From Burkholderiales bacterium (GTDB taxonomy: Bacteria; Pseudomonadota; Gammaproteobacteria; Burkholderiales; SG8-41): 64,000 nucleotides of DNA. The notes below the pieces were generated by a model. The model saw nothing but the letters and a program-made list of their open reading frames with translations. It did not search any database and was not told the DNA's origin. The stretch lies in contig JADZGE010000040.1 of assembly GCA_020854035.1 (NCBI GenBank), forward strand, positions 1-64,000, read 5' to 3'. Positions 41,262-48,626 of this stretch are shown here, piece after piece; the stretch's first letter is position 1; each line of letters begins with the position of its first letter. Position numbers and translations under genes: made by a program.

Positions 41262-42509
41262 GTGCAAACAAACCTCGCTGACTTCATCCGCGATACCCCC
41301 GACGGGCTGGAGGCTGACGCGATCCTGCGGAAGTGCGTCCACTGCGGCTTCTGCACCGCGACCTGTCCCACCTACCAGCTCCTCGGCGACGAGCGCGACG
41401 GCCCGCGCGGGCGCATCTACCTCATCAAGCAGGTGCTGGAGGGCGCCGCGCCCACCGCGCGGACCCTGCTGCATCTGGACCGCTGCCTCACGTGCCGCGC
41501 GTGCGAGACGACCTGCCCCTCGGGCGTGAAGTACGGGCGGCTCCTCGACATCGGCCGGCGCGTCGTGGAGGAAAAGGCGGGGCGCGGCGCCGCCGCGGCC
41601 GCGTGGCGCGCCGCGCTGCGCGCGGTGATTCCGCATCCGTCGCGGTTCGGCGCGCTGCTCGCGCTCGGGCGGCTTGCGCGCCCGCTCCTGCCCCCCGCGA
41701 TCCGGAACAGGGTGCCCGCCCCCGCCCCGCCGGCCGGCGAGTGGCCCGCGGCGCGGCACGATCGCAGGATGCTGGTCCTCGAAGGCTGCGTCCAACCGGC
41801 CCTCTCGCCCGCCACCAATGCCGCCGCGGCGCGGGTGCTCGACCGCATCGGCGTCTCGCTGGTTCGCGTCCCCGCCGGTGGCTGCTGCGGCGCCGTCTCG
41901 TTTCACCTCGGCGCCGAGGAGGCGGCGCGCGGCGAGATGCGCCGCAACATCGACGCGTGGTGGCCGCATGTCGAAGCCGGCGCCGAAGCGATCGTCGTCA
42001 CCGCGAGCGGCTGCGCGGTCACCGTCAAGGACTACGGCCACCTGCTCTCGCGCGACTCCGCATACGCCGACAAGGCGCGGCGCATCGCCGCGCTCGCGAA
42101 GGACGTGAGCGAAGCGGTCACCGTCGAAGCGAAGAAGCTGGCGGAATCCATCACCCGGCACGCATCACCCATCAACCGCCCTCGCATCGCCTTCCACGCG
42201 CCGTGCACCCTCCAGCACGGACTGAAGCTCGGGGGACGGGTGGAGTCGCTGCTCGCGGCCCTCGGCTACGAGCTCGTTGCCGTTGCCGCTTCCCACTTGT
42301 GCTGCGGCTCGGCCGGAACGTACTCGATCCTCCAGCCCGATCTCTCGCAGCGGCTGCTCGCCGGGAAGATCGCGGCGCTCACCCGCGAATCGCCGTCGGA
42401 AATCCTCACCGCCAACATCGGCTGCCAGGCCCATATCCAGAGCGGCACCGACCTGCCCGTGCGGCACTGGATCGAGGCGCTGGACGGGACGCTCTCGCGG
42501 GCAGGGTGA
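41262..42509 (+). CDS. glcF: Glycolate oxidase iron-sulfur subunit GlcF
   Basis: A 415-aa iron-sulfur subunit that passes electrons from GlcDE to quinone. Two ferredoxin-type [4Fe-4S] motifs are near residues 25 ('CVHCGFCTATCPTYQ') and 77 ('CLTCRACETTCPSGVKYG'). Two CCG (heterodisulfide reductase-like) domains follow with 'GGCCGAVSFHLG' and 'HLCCGSAGTYSIL'. It uses a GTG start 26 bp after the nuclease-like gene. Length and motif order are normal, so the oxidase should be functional despite the gene inserted between glcE and glcF. Confidence 0.95.
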   Translation: MQTNLADFIRDTPDGLEADAILRKCVHCGFCTATCPTYQLLGDERDGPRGRIYLIKQVLEGAAPTARTLLHLDRCLTCRACETTCPSGVKYGRLLDIGRRVVEEKAGRGAAAAAWRAALRAVIPHPSRFGALLALGRLARPLLPPAIRNRVPAPAPPAGEWPAARHDRRMLVLEGCVQPALSPATNAAAARVLDRIGVSLVRVPAGGCCGAVSFHLGAEEAARGEMRRNIDAWWPHVEAGAEAIVVTASGCAVTVKDYGHLLSRDSAYADKARRIAALAKDVSEAVTVEAKKLAESITRHASPINRPRIAFHAPCTLQHGLKLGGRVESLLAALGYELVAVAASHLCCGSAGTYSILQPDLSQRLLAGKIAALTRESPSEILTANIGCQAHIQSGTDLPVRHWIEALDGTLSRAG

Positions 42510-42571
42510 GCGGGGCTGCGCGAAGCGGGAGCCCGGCACGCGCAGCCGGCGCAGACCTCTTTCAGCCGGTG

Positions 42572-42787
42572 TCATCGCGGCGTATCGCGCGAGGGGATGC
42601 ACCACATCCAGACCGCGAGCAGACCGCCGAGAACGGCAAGCAACCCCCGCAACAGGGTCCCCTCCACGAAGAACGCGATCGAGGTCGCGCGCAGGAAACA
42701 CGGCGTCGCCGGCAATACCGGCAGCACCACGCCGGCGATGCCGATCGCGACGAACGCGAGCCCGAGGGCGACCAGCGCGGCGCGCAC
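42572..42787 (-). pseudogene. Internally deleted YbaN/DUF454 membrane protein
   Basis: The frame begins like YbaN ('LGLAFVAIGIAGVVLPVLPATPCF', matching the family LPTTPF motif) and ends like YbaN ('LLAVWMWCIPSRD', matching L-L-F-Y-M-W-R-I-P). The roughly 50-60 residues that should lie between, including the arginine-rich loop and a membrane span, are absent. As there is no stop or frameshift, this appears to be an internal deletion. A GTG at 42787 matches the usual start; the open frame continues to 42934 but there overlaps the repeats before the methyltransferase gene. Probably a decaying gene, though a two-span protein might still be made. Confidence 0.55.
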
Positions 42788-42848
42788 GATGCGCGAGTCG
42801 TGCGCTCGAACGTGACGGGAGTAGTCGATGCGCTCGTTCACGAGAACC

Positions 42849-42916
42849 ACTTGTACTTTTTCTCCGACCGGCGTACGCTCGTACCCGACTTGTACTTTTC
42901 GGTTCAAGGGCGTACG
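42849..42916 (+). promoter_or_regulatory. Two direct repeats ACTTGTACTTTT-N9-GGCGTACG before the methyltransferase gene
   Basis: Copy 1 (42849-42877) and copy 2 (42888-42916) share 12 bp ACTTGTACTTTT, a 9-bp non-conserved gap and 8 bp GGCGTACG, each 29 bp long with a 39-bp period. The second copy ends 35 bp before the ATG. The identical architecture with unrelated gaps suggests two binding sites for one protein that reads both blocks; autoregulation is a guess. Confidence 0.6.
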
Positions 42917-42951
42917 ATCAGCCGCACCTTGCACCGTCGGAGAACAACGGC

Positions 42952-44181
42952 ATGCTCGATCTCAAGCCTTCCGCCGCCTCGCGCAATTTCGTTCTCGCGG
43001 CCCGCGGGCCGGCGCGGGAGCGGGCGCCGCGGTGCGCGACCTCGCTCGACGTTCCCGTCTACGAGCAGGAATTCTGGACGAGCCGGCAGCGCCAGGCGAG
43101 CCCCATCCACGAGATCTCCTACCGCGCCTGCTTCAAGCCGCAGCTCCCGGGCTACTTCATCGAGCGCCTGAGCGCCGAGGGCGATCTCGTCTACGACCCG
43201 TTCAGCGGCCGCGGCACCACCGCGATCGAGGCGGCGCTGCGCGGGCGCGGCGTGATCGCGAACGACGTGAACCCCCTCTCCGCGATCCTCACCTACCCGC
43301 GCCTGGAGCTGCCGAGCGTCACCGAGATCGACGCGCGGCTGCGCTCGCTGCGCTTCCCCGCCCGGCCCCCGAGCGGACTCGACCTCTCCATGTTCTTCCA
43401 CCCGGACACCGAGTACGAGATTCTCGGGCTCCGCGAGTACCTGCACCGCCGGGCGAGGAGCGGCAGGGAGGACGGCGTGGACCGCTGGATCCGCATGGTG
43501 GCGACGAACCGGCTGACGGGCCACTCGCCGGGCTTCTTCTCGGTGTACACGCTGCCGCCCAACCAGGCGGTCTCGCCCGGGGACCAGGTCCGCATCAACG
43601 CCCGCCTGAAGCAGGAGCCGGAGTACCGCGACATCCGCGCGCTCATCCTCAAGAAGAGCATGCAGCTCCAGGGCCGGCTCGGGGCGGCCGAGCGCTGGCG
43701 CCTGCGCAAGGCGGCGGAGAATGCGCTGCTCCTCTCCCGTGACGCGCGCGCCACCGCGGAGATCCAGGACGGCGCGGTTCAGCTCACCGTGACCTCTCCG
43801 CCCTTCCTCGACGTGGTGCAGTACGCGCGGGACAACTGGCTGCGGTGCTGGTTCAACGCGCTCGACGCCGAGGCGATCGGCTCGCGCATCACCATGGCGC
43901 GCGAGGTCGAGGACTGGACCGCCGTCATGGCGCCGGTTTTCGCCGAGCTCCATCGCGTGACGCGCCCGCGCGGCTGGGTCGCGTTCGAGGTGGGCGAAGT
44001 GCGCCGCGGCGCGGTGCGGCTGGAGGAGATCGTCGCGCCCGCCGGCGCCGCCGCCGGATTTTCCTGCGAGGCGATCCTCATCAACGCGCAACGCTTTACC
44101 AAGACGGCGAACATCTGGGGAGTCGAGAACAACCGGCTCGGCACCAATTCCAACCGCATCGTCCTGTTCCGCAAGCATTGA
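42952..44181 (+). CDS. Orphan site-specific DNA methyltransferase
   Basis: A 409-aa SAM-dependent DNA methyltransferase. The SAM-binding motif I 'VYDPFSGRGTTAIEAALRGR' is at residues 82-97 and the catalytic motif IV 'VTSPPFLDVVQYARDNW' at 281-296, with about 190 residues between that could hold the target-recognition region, i.e. an alpha-like order. The TSPP[FY] form is typical of exocyclic amino (N4-cytosine or N6-adenine) methylation. No restriction endonuclease gene adjoins it, so it is an orphan, unless the nuclease-like gene at 40738 is involved. ATG 42952 is used; the longer frame upstream crosses the repeats and glcF antisense sequence. Confidence 0.87.
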   Translation: MLDLKPSAASRNFVLAARGPARERAPRCATSLDVPVYEQEFWTSRQRQASPIHEISYRACFKPQLPGYFIERLSAEGDLVYDPFSGRGTTAIEAALRGRGVIANDVNPLSAILTYPRLELPSVTEIDARLRSLRFPARPPSGLDLSMFFHPDTEYEILGLREYLHRRARSGREDGVDRWIRMVATNRLTGHSPGFFSVYTLPPNQAVSPGDQVRINARLKQEPEYRDIRALILKKSMQLQGRLGAAERWRLRKAAENALLLSRDARATAEIQDGAVQLTVTSPPFLDVVQYARDNWLRCWFNALDAEAIGSRITMAREVEDWTAVMAPVFAELHRVTRPRGWVAFEVGEVRRGAVRLEEIVAPAGAAAGFSCEAILINAQRFTKTANIWGVENNRLGTNSNRIVLFRKH

Positions 44182-44401
44182 GGGCGCGTCATGAAGCCGC
44201 GACGCCGCTGCCGCGAGGCGCACCGTTCGGGGCGCGGAAGCTGCCACCCGGGCCGCAGGAAGCGCTGCGCTACCCGTATCCGCGCCTGCCGGCGCGCGCG
44301 GTAGCCTCATCCTACGGGGAATTCGCAGGGCGCAAGTCCGCCGAAGTCCCCAGCCGGCGCGCGCGCCGGGAGGAACGGCTGCGCCGTCACGGCCTTCGTC
44401 C

Positions 44402-46096
44402 TCAGTGACCGCCTCCCGTCCCCGGCATCCACGCCGTCGGCGCGAGCGCCTGCTCTTCGCTGATGCAGTCGAGCACCACCGGTCTGCCCATCGCGAACGC
44501 GCGCGGCAGCAACTCGGCGAGCTGCCCGGGCTTCTCCACCCGGAAGCCCGCGCAGCCGAACGCCTCGGCCGCCTTCGCGAGGTTCGCCTCCTTCGAGAAG
44601 CGCCAGATCTCGCCAGAGAGCGTGTCCCGCTTCTCCTTGTAGGCCGCGTTCACCAGCGGGATCTCCTGGCTGAGGGAGCTGTTGTTGTTCACCACCACCA
44701 CGAGGTGGATGCGATGGCGCGCCGCGGTCTCGAGCTCGGTCATGTGGTAGTAGAGCCCGCCGTCGCCCGTGAAGAGCACCACCGGCCGGTCCGGCAGCGC
44801 GCACTTCACGCCCATCGCGCCGGGAAGCCCCCACCCGAGCGAGCCCTCGCAGCGGATGTAACGCTGGCCGGCGCCGAGATCCACCATCTGCCCCGTCCAC
44901 ATCCCCGCGTGGCCGGTGTCGGACACCAGCACGCCGTTACCGGGCAGCGCGTCGGTCACTTCCTTGCACAGCCGTTCGGGACGCAGCGGCACGGCGGTGG
45001 AATTGCGCATCGCCTCGGCCTTCTCGCGCCACTCGGCCACGATTTCACGCGTGCGGCCGGTCCACGCCTTCGCCGCCTCGGGCGACTTCGGCGCGGCCGC
45101 CGCCACCATCGCCGCCAGCGTGGCCTTCGCGTCGCCATGGAGCGAGACCCTGTTCGGGTAGTTGCGGCCGAGCTCTTCCGCGTCGATGTCGAGCTGGATC
45201 ACCGCCGTGCCCGCCGCCGGAATGCGCCAGTTCGTCGTGACCTGTCCGCCGGCGTGGGTGCCGACGAAGAACACCAGATCCGCCTCGGAGACGACGCGGT
45301 TCGCGCAGGCTCGCGAGTAGGTCCCGCACACGCCGACCGAGAGCGAATGGTGGTCGGATATGGCCCCCTTCGCGGTGAGCGAGCTTGCAACCGGCAACTG
45401 CAGCTTCTCCGCCAGCGCGACGAGTTCCGCCTCCGCCTGCGAGGACACCACGCCGCCGCCCGCGACGATCACGGGCCTCTTCGCGCCGGCAAGCATCGCC
45501 ACCGCGGCGCCGACGCTCGCCGCCCCGGCCACCGGCCGGAACGGGGGTATGGCGCGGAACTGTTCCTCCACGAGCGGCGTGAGATCGGCGTCCGTTTCGA
45601 TCGCCTGTCCCTGCGAGCCCTTGATCCGCAGGTGCACCGGTCCCGGCGCGCCCGAGGTCGCGGTGCGGAACATCTGGCGCAGGAGGTCGGGAAGCCGTGC
45701 GAGGTCGTCGAGGTACAGGTTGCGCTTGGTGACGGCAGCAAACTGCTCGAAGTCCTCCACCTCCTGGTACGCGTGGCGGTAGCGCCAGCTGCTTTGCGGC
45801 CCCCCCGTGATGGCGATGACCGGCGTGTGCGCCATGAAGGGATCGCGCAGCCCCGCGGCGAGGTTGGAAGCCCCGATCTGCTGGGCAAGGCATACGCCCG
45901 GCGCGTTGCGCGCCCGGGCGTAGCCGTCCGCCATGTAGGCGGCGGCCTTCTCGCCATGCGTGAGTATCTTCTGGATGCCGAGGCCGTCCATCTCGGCAAG
46001 CGCGTCCATGAGGATGGTGGGCACGAAAAACACGTGCGTCACGCCGTAACCCTTGAGCACTTCCGCCACCAGTCGCGAACCCGACATCTTTGCCAT
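44402..46096 (-). CDS. ThDP-dependent enzyme, paralogue 1
   Basis: A 564-aa ThDP enzyme of the acetolactate synthase/benzoylformate decarboxylase group. The catalytic Glu is in 'ILTHGEKAAAYMADGYARA', the central domain has 'KRPVIVAGGGVVSSQAEAEL', and the cofactor motif is 'VLFTGDGGLYYHMTELETA' with 'VVVVNNNSSLSQEI'. It is clearly paralogous to the enzyme at 48627. A Bug gene and two cupin genes lie between the two copies, so the unit may decarboxylate or ligate an imported 2-oxoacid. The region 44182-44401, between this gene and the convergent methyltransferase, holds nothing recognisable. Confidence 0.9.
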   Translation of the reverse strand: MAKMSGSRLVAEVLKGYGVTHVFFVPTILMDALAEMDGLGIQKILTHGEKAAAYMADGYARARNAPGVCLAQQIGASNLAAGLRDPFMAHTPVIAITGGPQSSWRYRHAYQEVEDFEQFAAVTKRNLYLDDLARLPDLLRQMFRTATSGAPGPVHLRIKGSQGQAIETDADLTPLVEEQFRAIPPFRPVAGAASVGAAVAMLAGAKRPVIVAGGGVVSSQAEAELVALAEKLQLPVASSLTAKGAISDHHSLSVGVCGTYSRACANRVVSEADLVFFVGTHAGGQVTTNWRIPAAGTAVIQLDIDAEELGRNYPNRVSLHGDAKATLAAMVAAAAPKSPEAAKAWTGRTREIVAEWREKAEAMRNSTAVPLRPERLCKEVTDALPGNGVLVSDTGHAGMWTGQMVDLGAGQRYIRCEGSLGWGLPGAMGVKCALPDRPVVLFTGDGGLYYHMTELETAARHRIHLVVVVNNNSSLSQEIPLVNAAYKEKRDTLSGEIWRFSKEANLAKAAEAFGCAGFRVEKPGQLAELLPRAFAMGRPVVLDCISEEQALAPTAWMPGTGGGH

Positions 46097-46114
46097 GCGA
46101 ATTCCCCCCTCCGT

Positions 46115-46149
46115 GAGTAGCCAGTAACGAGTTTGCAGTATTCAGTAGC
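46115..46149 (+). repeat. Heptad repeat upstream of the ThDP enzyme gene
   Basis: Five contiguous 7-bp units, GAGTAGC, CAGTAAC, GAGTTTG, CAGTATT, CAGTAGC, beginning 18 bp upstream of the ThDP enzyme start (minus strand). Confidence 0.7.
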
Positions 46150-46206
46150 TGGCGGTTACGCCCCAGGTGTCGGAAGGCACCAGCTTCCCGGCCGCCGCCA
46201 ACTGCC

Positions 46207-46276
46207 TACTGCCCACTCATTACTGCCCACTCATCACTGCCCACTCATCACTGCCCACTCATTACTGCCCACTCAT
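46207..46276 (-). repeat. Five tandem copies of a 14-bp unit
   Basis: TACTGCCCACTCAT is repeated five times over exactly 70 bp (third and fourth copies begin with C). Read on the minus strand each unit is two heptads, GAGTGGG and CAGTAAT/CAGTGAT, so it belongs to the same period-7 family. It lies between the ThDP enzyme gene and the Bug gene. Confidence 0.85.
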
Positions 46277-46304
46277 TACTGATTACCGCCCCCCGCCTGC
46301 TTCG

Positions 46305-47294
46305 TCATTCGACCCGGATTCCCGCCTCCTTGATCACCCTGCCCCACTTCGCGATGTCCGCGCGCACGAGCTCGCCGAGCTCGCCCGCGGGCGCGCCCGA
46401 CACCTCGAGCCCCAGCCCCGCCATGCGCTCGCGCACGTCCGGCAGCGCGAGCACCCGCGTGAGCGCCGCGTGTATGCCGGCGATGACGCTCGCCGGCGTC
46501 CCTGCCGGCACGTGCACCGCGTTCCAGGATACGAACTCGTAGCCCGGCACGCCCGATTCCGCTATGGTCGGCAGCTCCGGGGCGGCCGGCGAGCGTTTCG
46601 CGCTCGACACCCCGATTGCCCGCAACCTCCCCGATTTCATGTGCGGCACGGCGCCCTGCATGATGGAATACATCGTGTGCACCTGCCCGCTCATGACATC
46701 GACGAGTCCCGCCGCCACGCTCTTGTACGGCACGTGCACGATCTTCACACCCGCCATGCTGTTGAACATCTCGCCCGCGAGGTGGGACGTGGTCCCGGTG
46801 CCGCCCGAGGCGTAGTTCAACTGGCCCGGCCGGGCGCGCGCCAGCCCGAGGAGATCCCCCACCGTTTTCACCGGCAACGACGGATGAACCACGAGCGCGA
46901 ACGGAATGGTCGCCATCAGCGTGACGGGCGCGAGGTCGCGCGCGAAATCGTAGGGAAGCTTCGAGTGGAGCCCCACCAGCGTGGTGTACGCGCCCGTGCT
47001 CATGAGCCAGGTGTAGCCATCCGGCGGCGCCTTCGCCACGAGTTCGCCCGCGATGATCCCGCCCGCGCCGGGACGCTGGTCCACCACCACCTGCTGTCCC
47101 CAGGCATCGAAGAGTTTCTGCCCGACGAGCCGCGCCAGCACGTCGGGGGCGGGCCCGAGCACGAAGCGGATCGGCTTCGATGGCCAGTCCGCCGCGCGCG
47201 CGCCCGGCGCGAGCGCCGCCGCGAGGAGGACAACCGGGACCGCGCCGAGCAGCCGGCGGTGTAACGTCGCTTGAACCGATCTGGCGAGAGTCAT
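46305..47294 (-). CDS. Bug/TctC-family periplasmic solute-binding protein
   Basis: A 329-aa binding protein with a signal peptide ending 'APGARAADWPSKPIRFV'. 'FDAWGQQVVVDQRPGAGGIIAGELVAKAPPDGYTWL' and 'NYASGGTGTTSHLAGEMF......KIVHVPYK' are standard. One family feature is altered: after 'RFVLG' it has 'PAPDVLARLVGQKL', shorter than the usual 'PFPPGGSTDILARL', so the first ligand loop seems trimmed by about five residues. No TctAB adjoins it. It lies directly upstream (in transcription order) of the ThDP enzyme gene, across the tandem repeats. ATG 47294 is the only start giving a signal peptide. Confidence 0.9.
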   Translation of the reverse strand: MTLARSVQATLHRRLLGAVPVVLLAAALAPGARAADWPSKPIRFVLGPAPDVLARLVGQKLFDAWGQQVVVDQRPGAGGIIAGELVAKAPPDGYTWLMSTGAYTTLVGLHSKLPYDFARDLAPVTLMATIPFALVVHPSLPVKTVGDLLGLARARPGQLNYASGGTGTTSHLAGEMFNSMAGVKIVHVPYKSVAAGLVDVMSGQVHTMYSIMQGAVPHMKSGRLRAIGVSSAKRSPAAPELPTIAESGVPGYEFVSWNAVHVPAGTPASVIAGIHAALTRVLALPDVRERMAGLGLEVSGAPAGELGELVRADIAKWGRVIKEAGIRVE

Positions 47295-47346
47295 GATCGT
47301 GGCCTCCTTCCCCATGGGCAGTGGACCCGGTTCGCGGTAGCGAGCC

Positions 47347-47384
47347 ATGCCCGATCGGGACCGGCAGCAGTCACGATCGGGCAT
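47347..47384. terminator. 11-bp hairpin overlapping the end of the cupin gene
   Basis: ATGCCCGATCG (47347-47357) and CGATCGGGCAT (47374-47384) are exact complements separated by 16 bp. The right arm is inside the last codons of the cupin gene (minus strand), whose stop is in the loop. Probably slows or ends transcription before the Bug gene; no T-run. Confidence 0.4.
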
Positions 47385-47919
47385 CGTGCGACGAAATAGC
47401 GATGGTGCAGGGCCGGTTCGAGCGATTGCTCCATGCGTGGTTGGTGCCGCGCTGAACCACGGTATCGCCGGCCTTCAAGGCAACCTCCTGCATGTCGAGG
47501 ACGAGCGTCACCTCCCCGTCGAGTATCAGGCAGAAATCGAGGGTGCGCGTCCTCTGCATGTAGGGATGGCGCGCGGACGGTCCGAGCGACGAGGCCGATG
47601 GCGATCCCATCGTCGCGAAATGACTGCGGACCTCCTTCTCTCCGACCCTGCCCGTCCAGCTGGAATCGGGCGGGATGGTGATGACGCGGCACACCGAGCC
47701 GCCTGCGGGAGGCTCGAGGGTGTGCGGGGCATCCAGCGTATCGCGCACGTCCTTCATGCGCGCCGGGGTGCGATCGGTGACCCAGATCCGCGTCGACGCA
47801 TAACCCGGACGCGCCGGGTCGGTGCGCACATCGGGCGAGGGCGCGTCGACCAGGATGTGTGATTTCTCCCCTTCGTCCCTGACCACGATGCGGCGCACCG
47901 GTCTGACGTTCTCAGGCAT
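47371..47919 (-). CDS. Cupin-domain protein, paralogue 1
   Basis: A 182-aa protein of the cupin group often found beside Bug and ThDP genes. It begins 'VRPVRRIVVRDEGEKSHILVDAPSPDVRTDP', continues with 'WVTDRTPA' and ends with the barrel 'RTRTLDFCLILDGEVTLVLDMQEVALKAGDTVVQRGTNHAWSNRSNRPC'. The expected HxH motif of the first cupin box is reduced ('MQRTRTLDF', Asp-Phe), and only the last His (NHAW) is clear, so metal binding is uncertain. It is paralogous to the next gene (47989). Confidence 0.82.
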   Translation of the reverse strand: MPENVRPVRRIVVRDEGEKSHILVDAPSPDVRTDPARPGYASTRIWVTDRTPARMKDVRDTLDAPHTLEPPAGGSVCRVITIPPDSSWTGRVGEKEVRSHFATMGSPSASSLGPSARHPYMQRTRTLDFCLILDGEVTLVLDMQEVALKAGDTVVQRGTNHAWSNRSNRPCTIAISSHDARS

Positions 47920-47988
47920 ACGAAAATCTCGCTTTTCCGGGTTGGCGGTTCACGGTTTCACAACGCTGACTGCCGAGGATGGGCGTCT

Positions 47989-48549
47989 TCACTCGTCGAA
48001 ATTCGCCCCCATCATGACAAACGCCATCTGGCTCCCGTCGCCGGGATTACCCCAGGCGTGCCAGCTGCCCACCTGTACCACGACGTCGCCCGGTTTCAGC
48101 ACCCGTTCGCCGTCGTCGGTGATGAGCACGCGCTCGCCGGCGAGCAGGATGCCGTAGTCGAGCGTTTCCGACTTGTGCATGCGCGTGGTGTAGAGATTCT
48201 GCCCTCCGCGCTCGAACGTTCCGCCCTCGGTCTTCCTGGGCGGGTGCGGCGGCACGATGAATCGGTCGTTCCCGGGGTCGTAGTCGGGCGGTTTCGGATC
48301 GGACTGCACGATGCGCAGGTGCCCGCCGCTTCGCGGTGGCTCGAAGTGGAAGGGCAGGGTGCCGTCGTCGCGCGTGCCGGAGATATCGGCAGGGCACGAG
48401 GCGAATACCCACACGTCCGTCATCGCCGTGCCCTTCTTGAACGCATTCGCGTTCACGTTCGGCGCCGGCCCGTCGTGGAGCACGTACGAGCGGCCATCCG
48501 CGTCGTTCGCCGTCACCACCCGCCGGACGGGCTTGATGCCTTCTGCCAT
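47989..48549 (-). CDS. Cupin-domain protein, paralogue 2
   Basis: A 186-aa cupin, similar to the previous gene along its length ('IKPVRRVVTANDADGRSYVLHDGPAPNVNAN', 'WVFASCPADISG', 'MHKSETLDYGILLAGERVLITDDGERVLKPGDVVVQVGSWHAWGNPGDG'). Here too the first box is S-E-T-L-D-Y and the last His (WHAW) is conserved. The pair is separated by 69 bp and probably arose by local duplication. Such proteins are often annotated as dioxygenase-like; their substrate is unknown. ATG 48549 follows a short gap from the heptad repeat. Confidence 0.83.
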   Translation of the reverse strand: MAEGIKPVRRVVTANDADGRSYVLHDGPAPNVNANAFKKGTAMTDVWVFASCPADISGTRDDGTLPFHFEPPRSGGHLRIVQSDPKPPDYDPGNDRFIVPPHPPRKTEGGTFERGGQNLYTTRMHKSETLDYGILLAGERVLITDDGERVLKPGDVVVQVGSWHAWGNPGDGSQMAFVMMGANFDE

Positions 48550-48560
48550 GTGAGTTCCTC

Positions 48561-48581
48561 GCTGTGGGCTGTGGGCTGTGG
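48561..48581 (+). repeat. Three GCTGTGG heptads upstream of the second cupin gene
   Basis: GCTGTGG three times in a row, 12 bp upstream of the cupin start; same word set as the 50.5-kb repeat read on the other strand. Confidence 0.7.
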
Positions 48582-48626
48582 GCTGGATCGTACCCATGCG
48601 CCGAGTCTCACGGCGCATGGCTCGTC

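Noticed and set aside
44182-44401. Extension of the methyltransferase or a small gene in the gap
   Set aside because: The methyltransferase ends with a proper stop; frames here lack start signals and composition is random.
46207-46276. CRISPR array
   Set aside because: Units of 14 bp are directly tandem without spacers.
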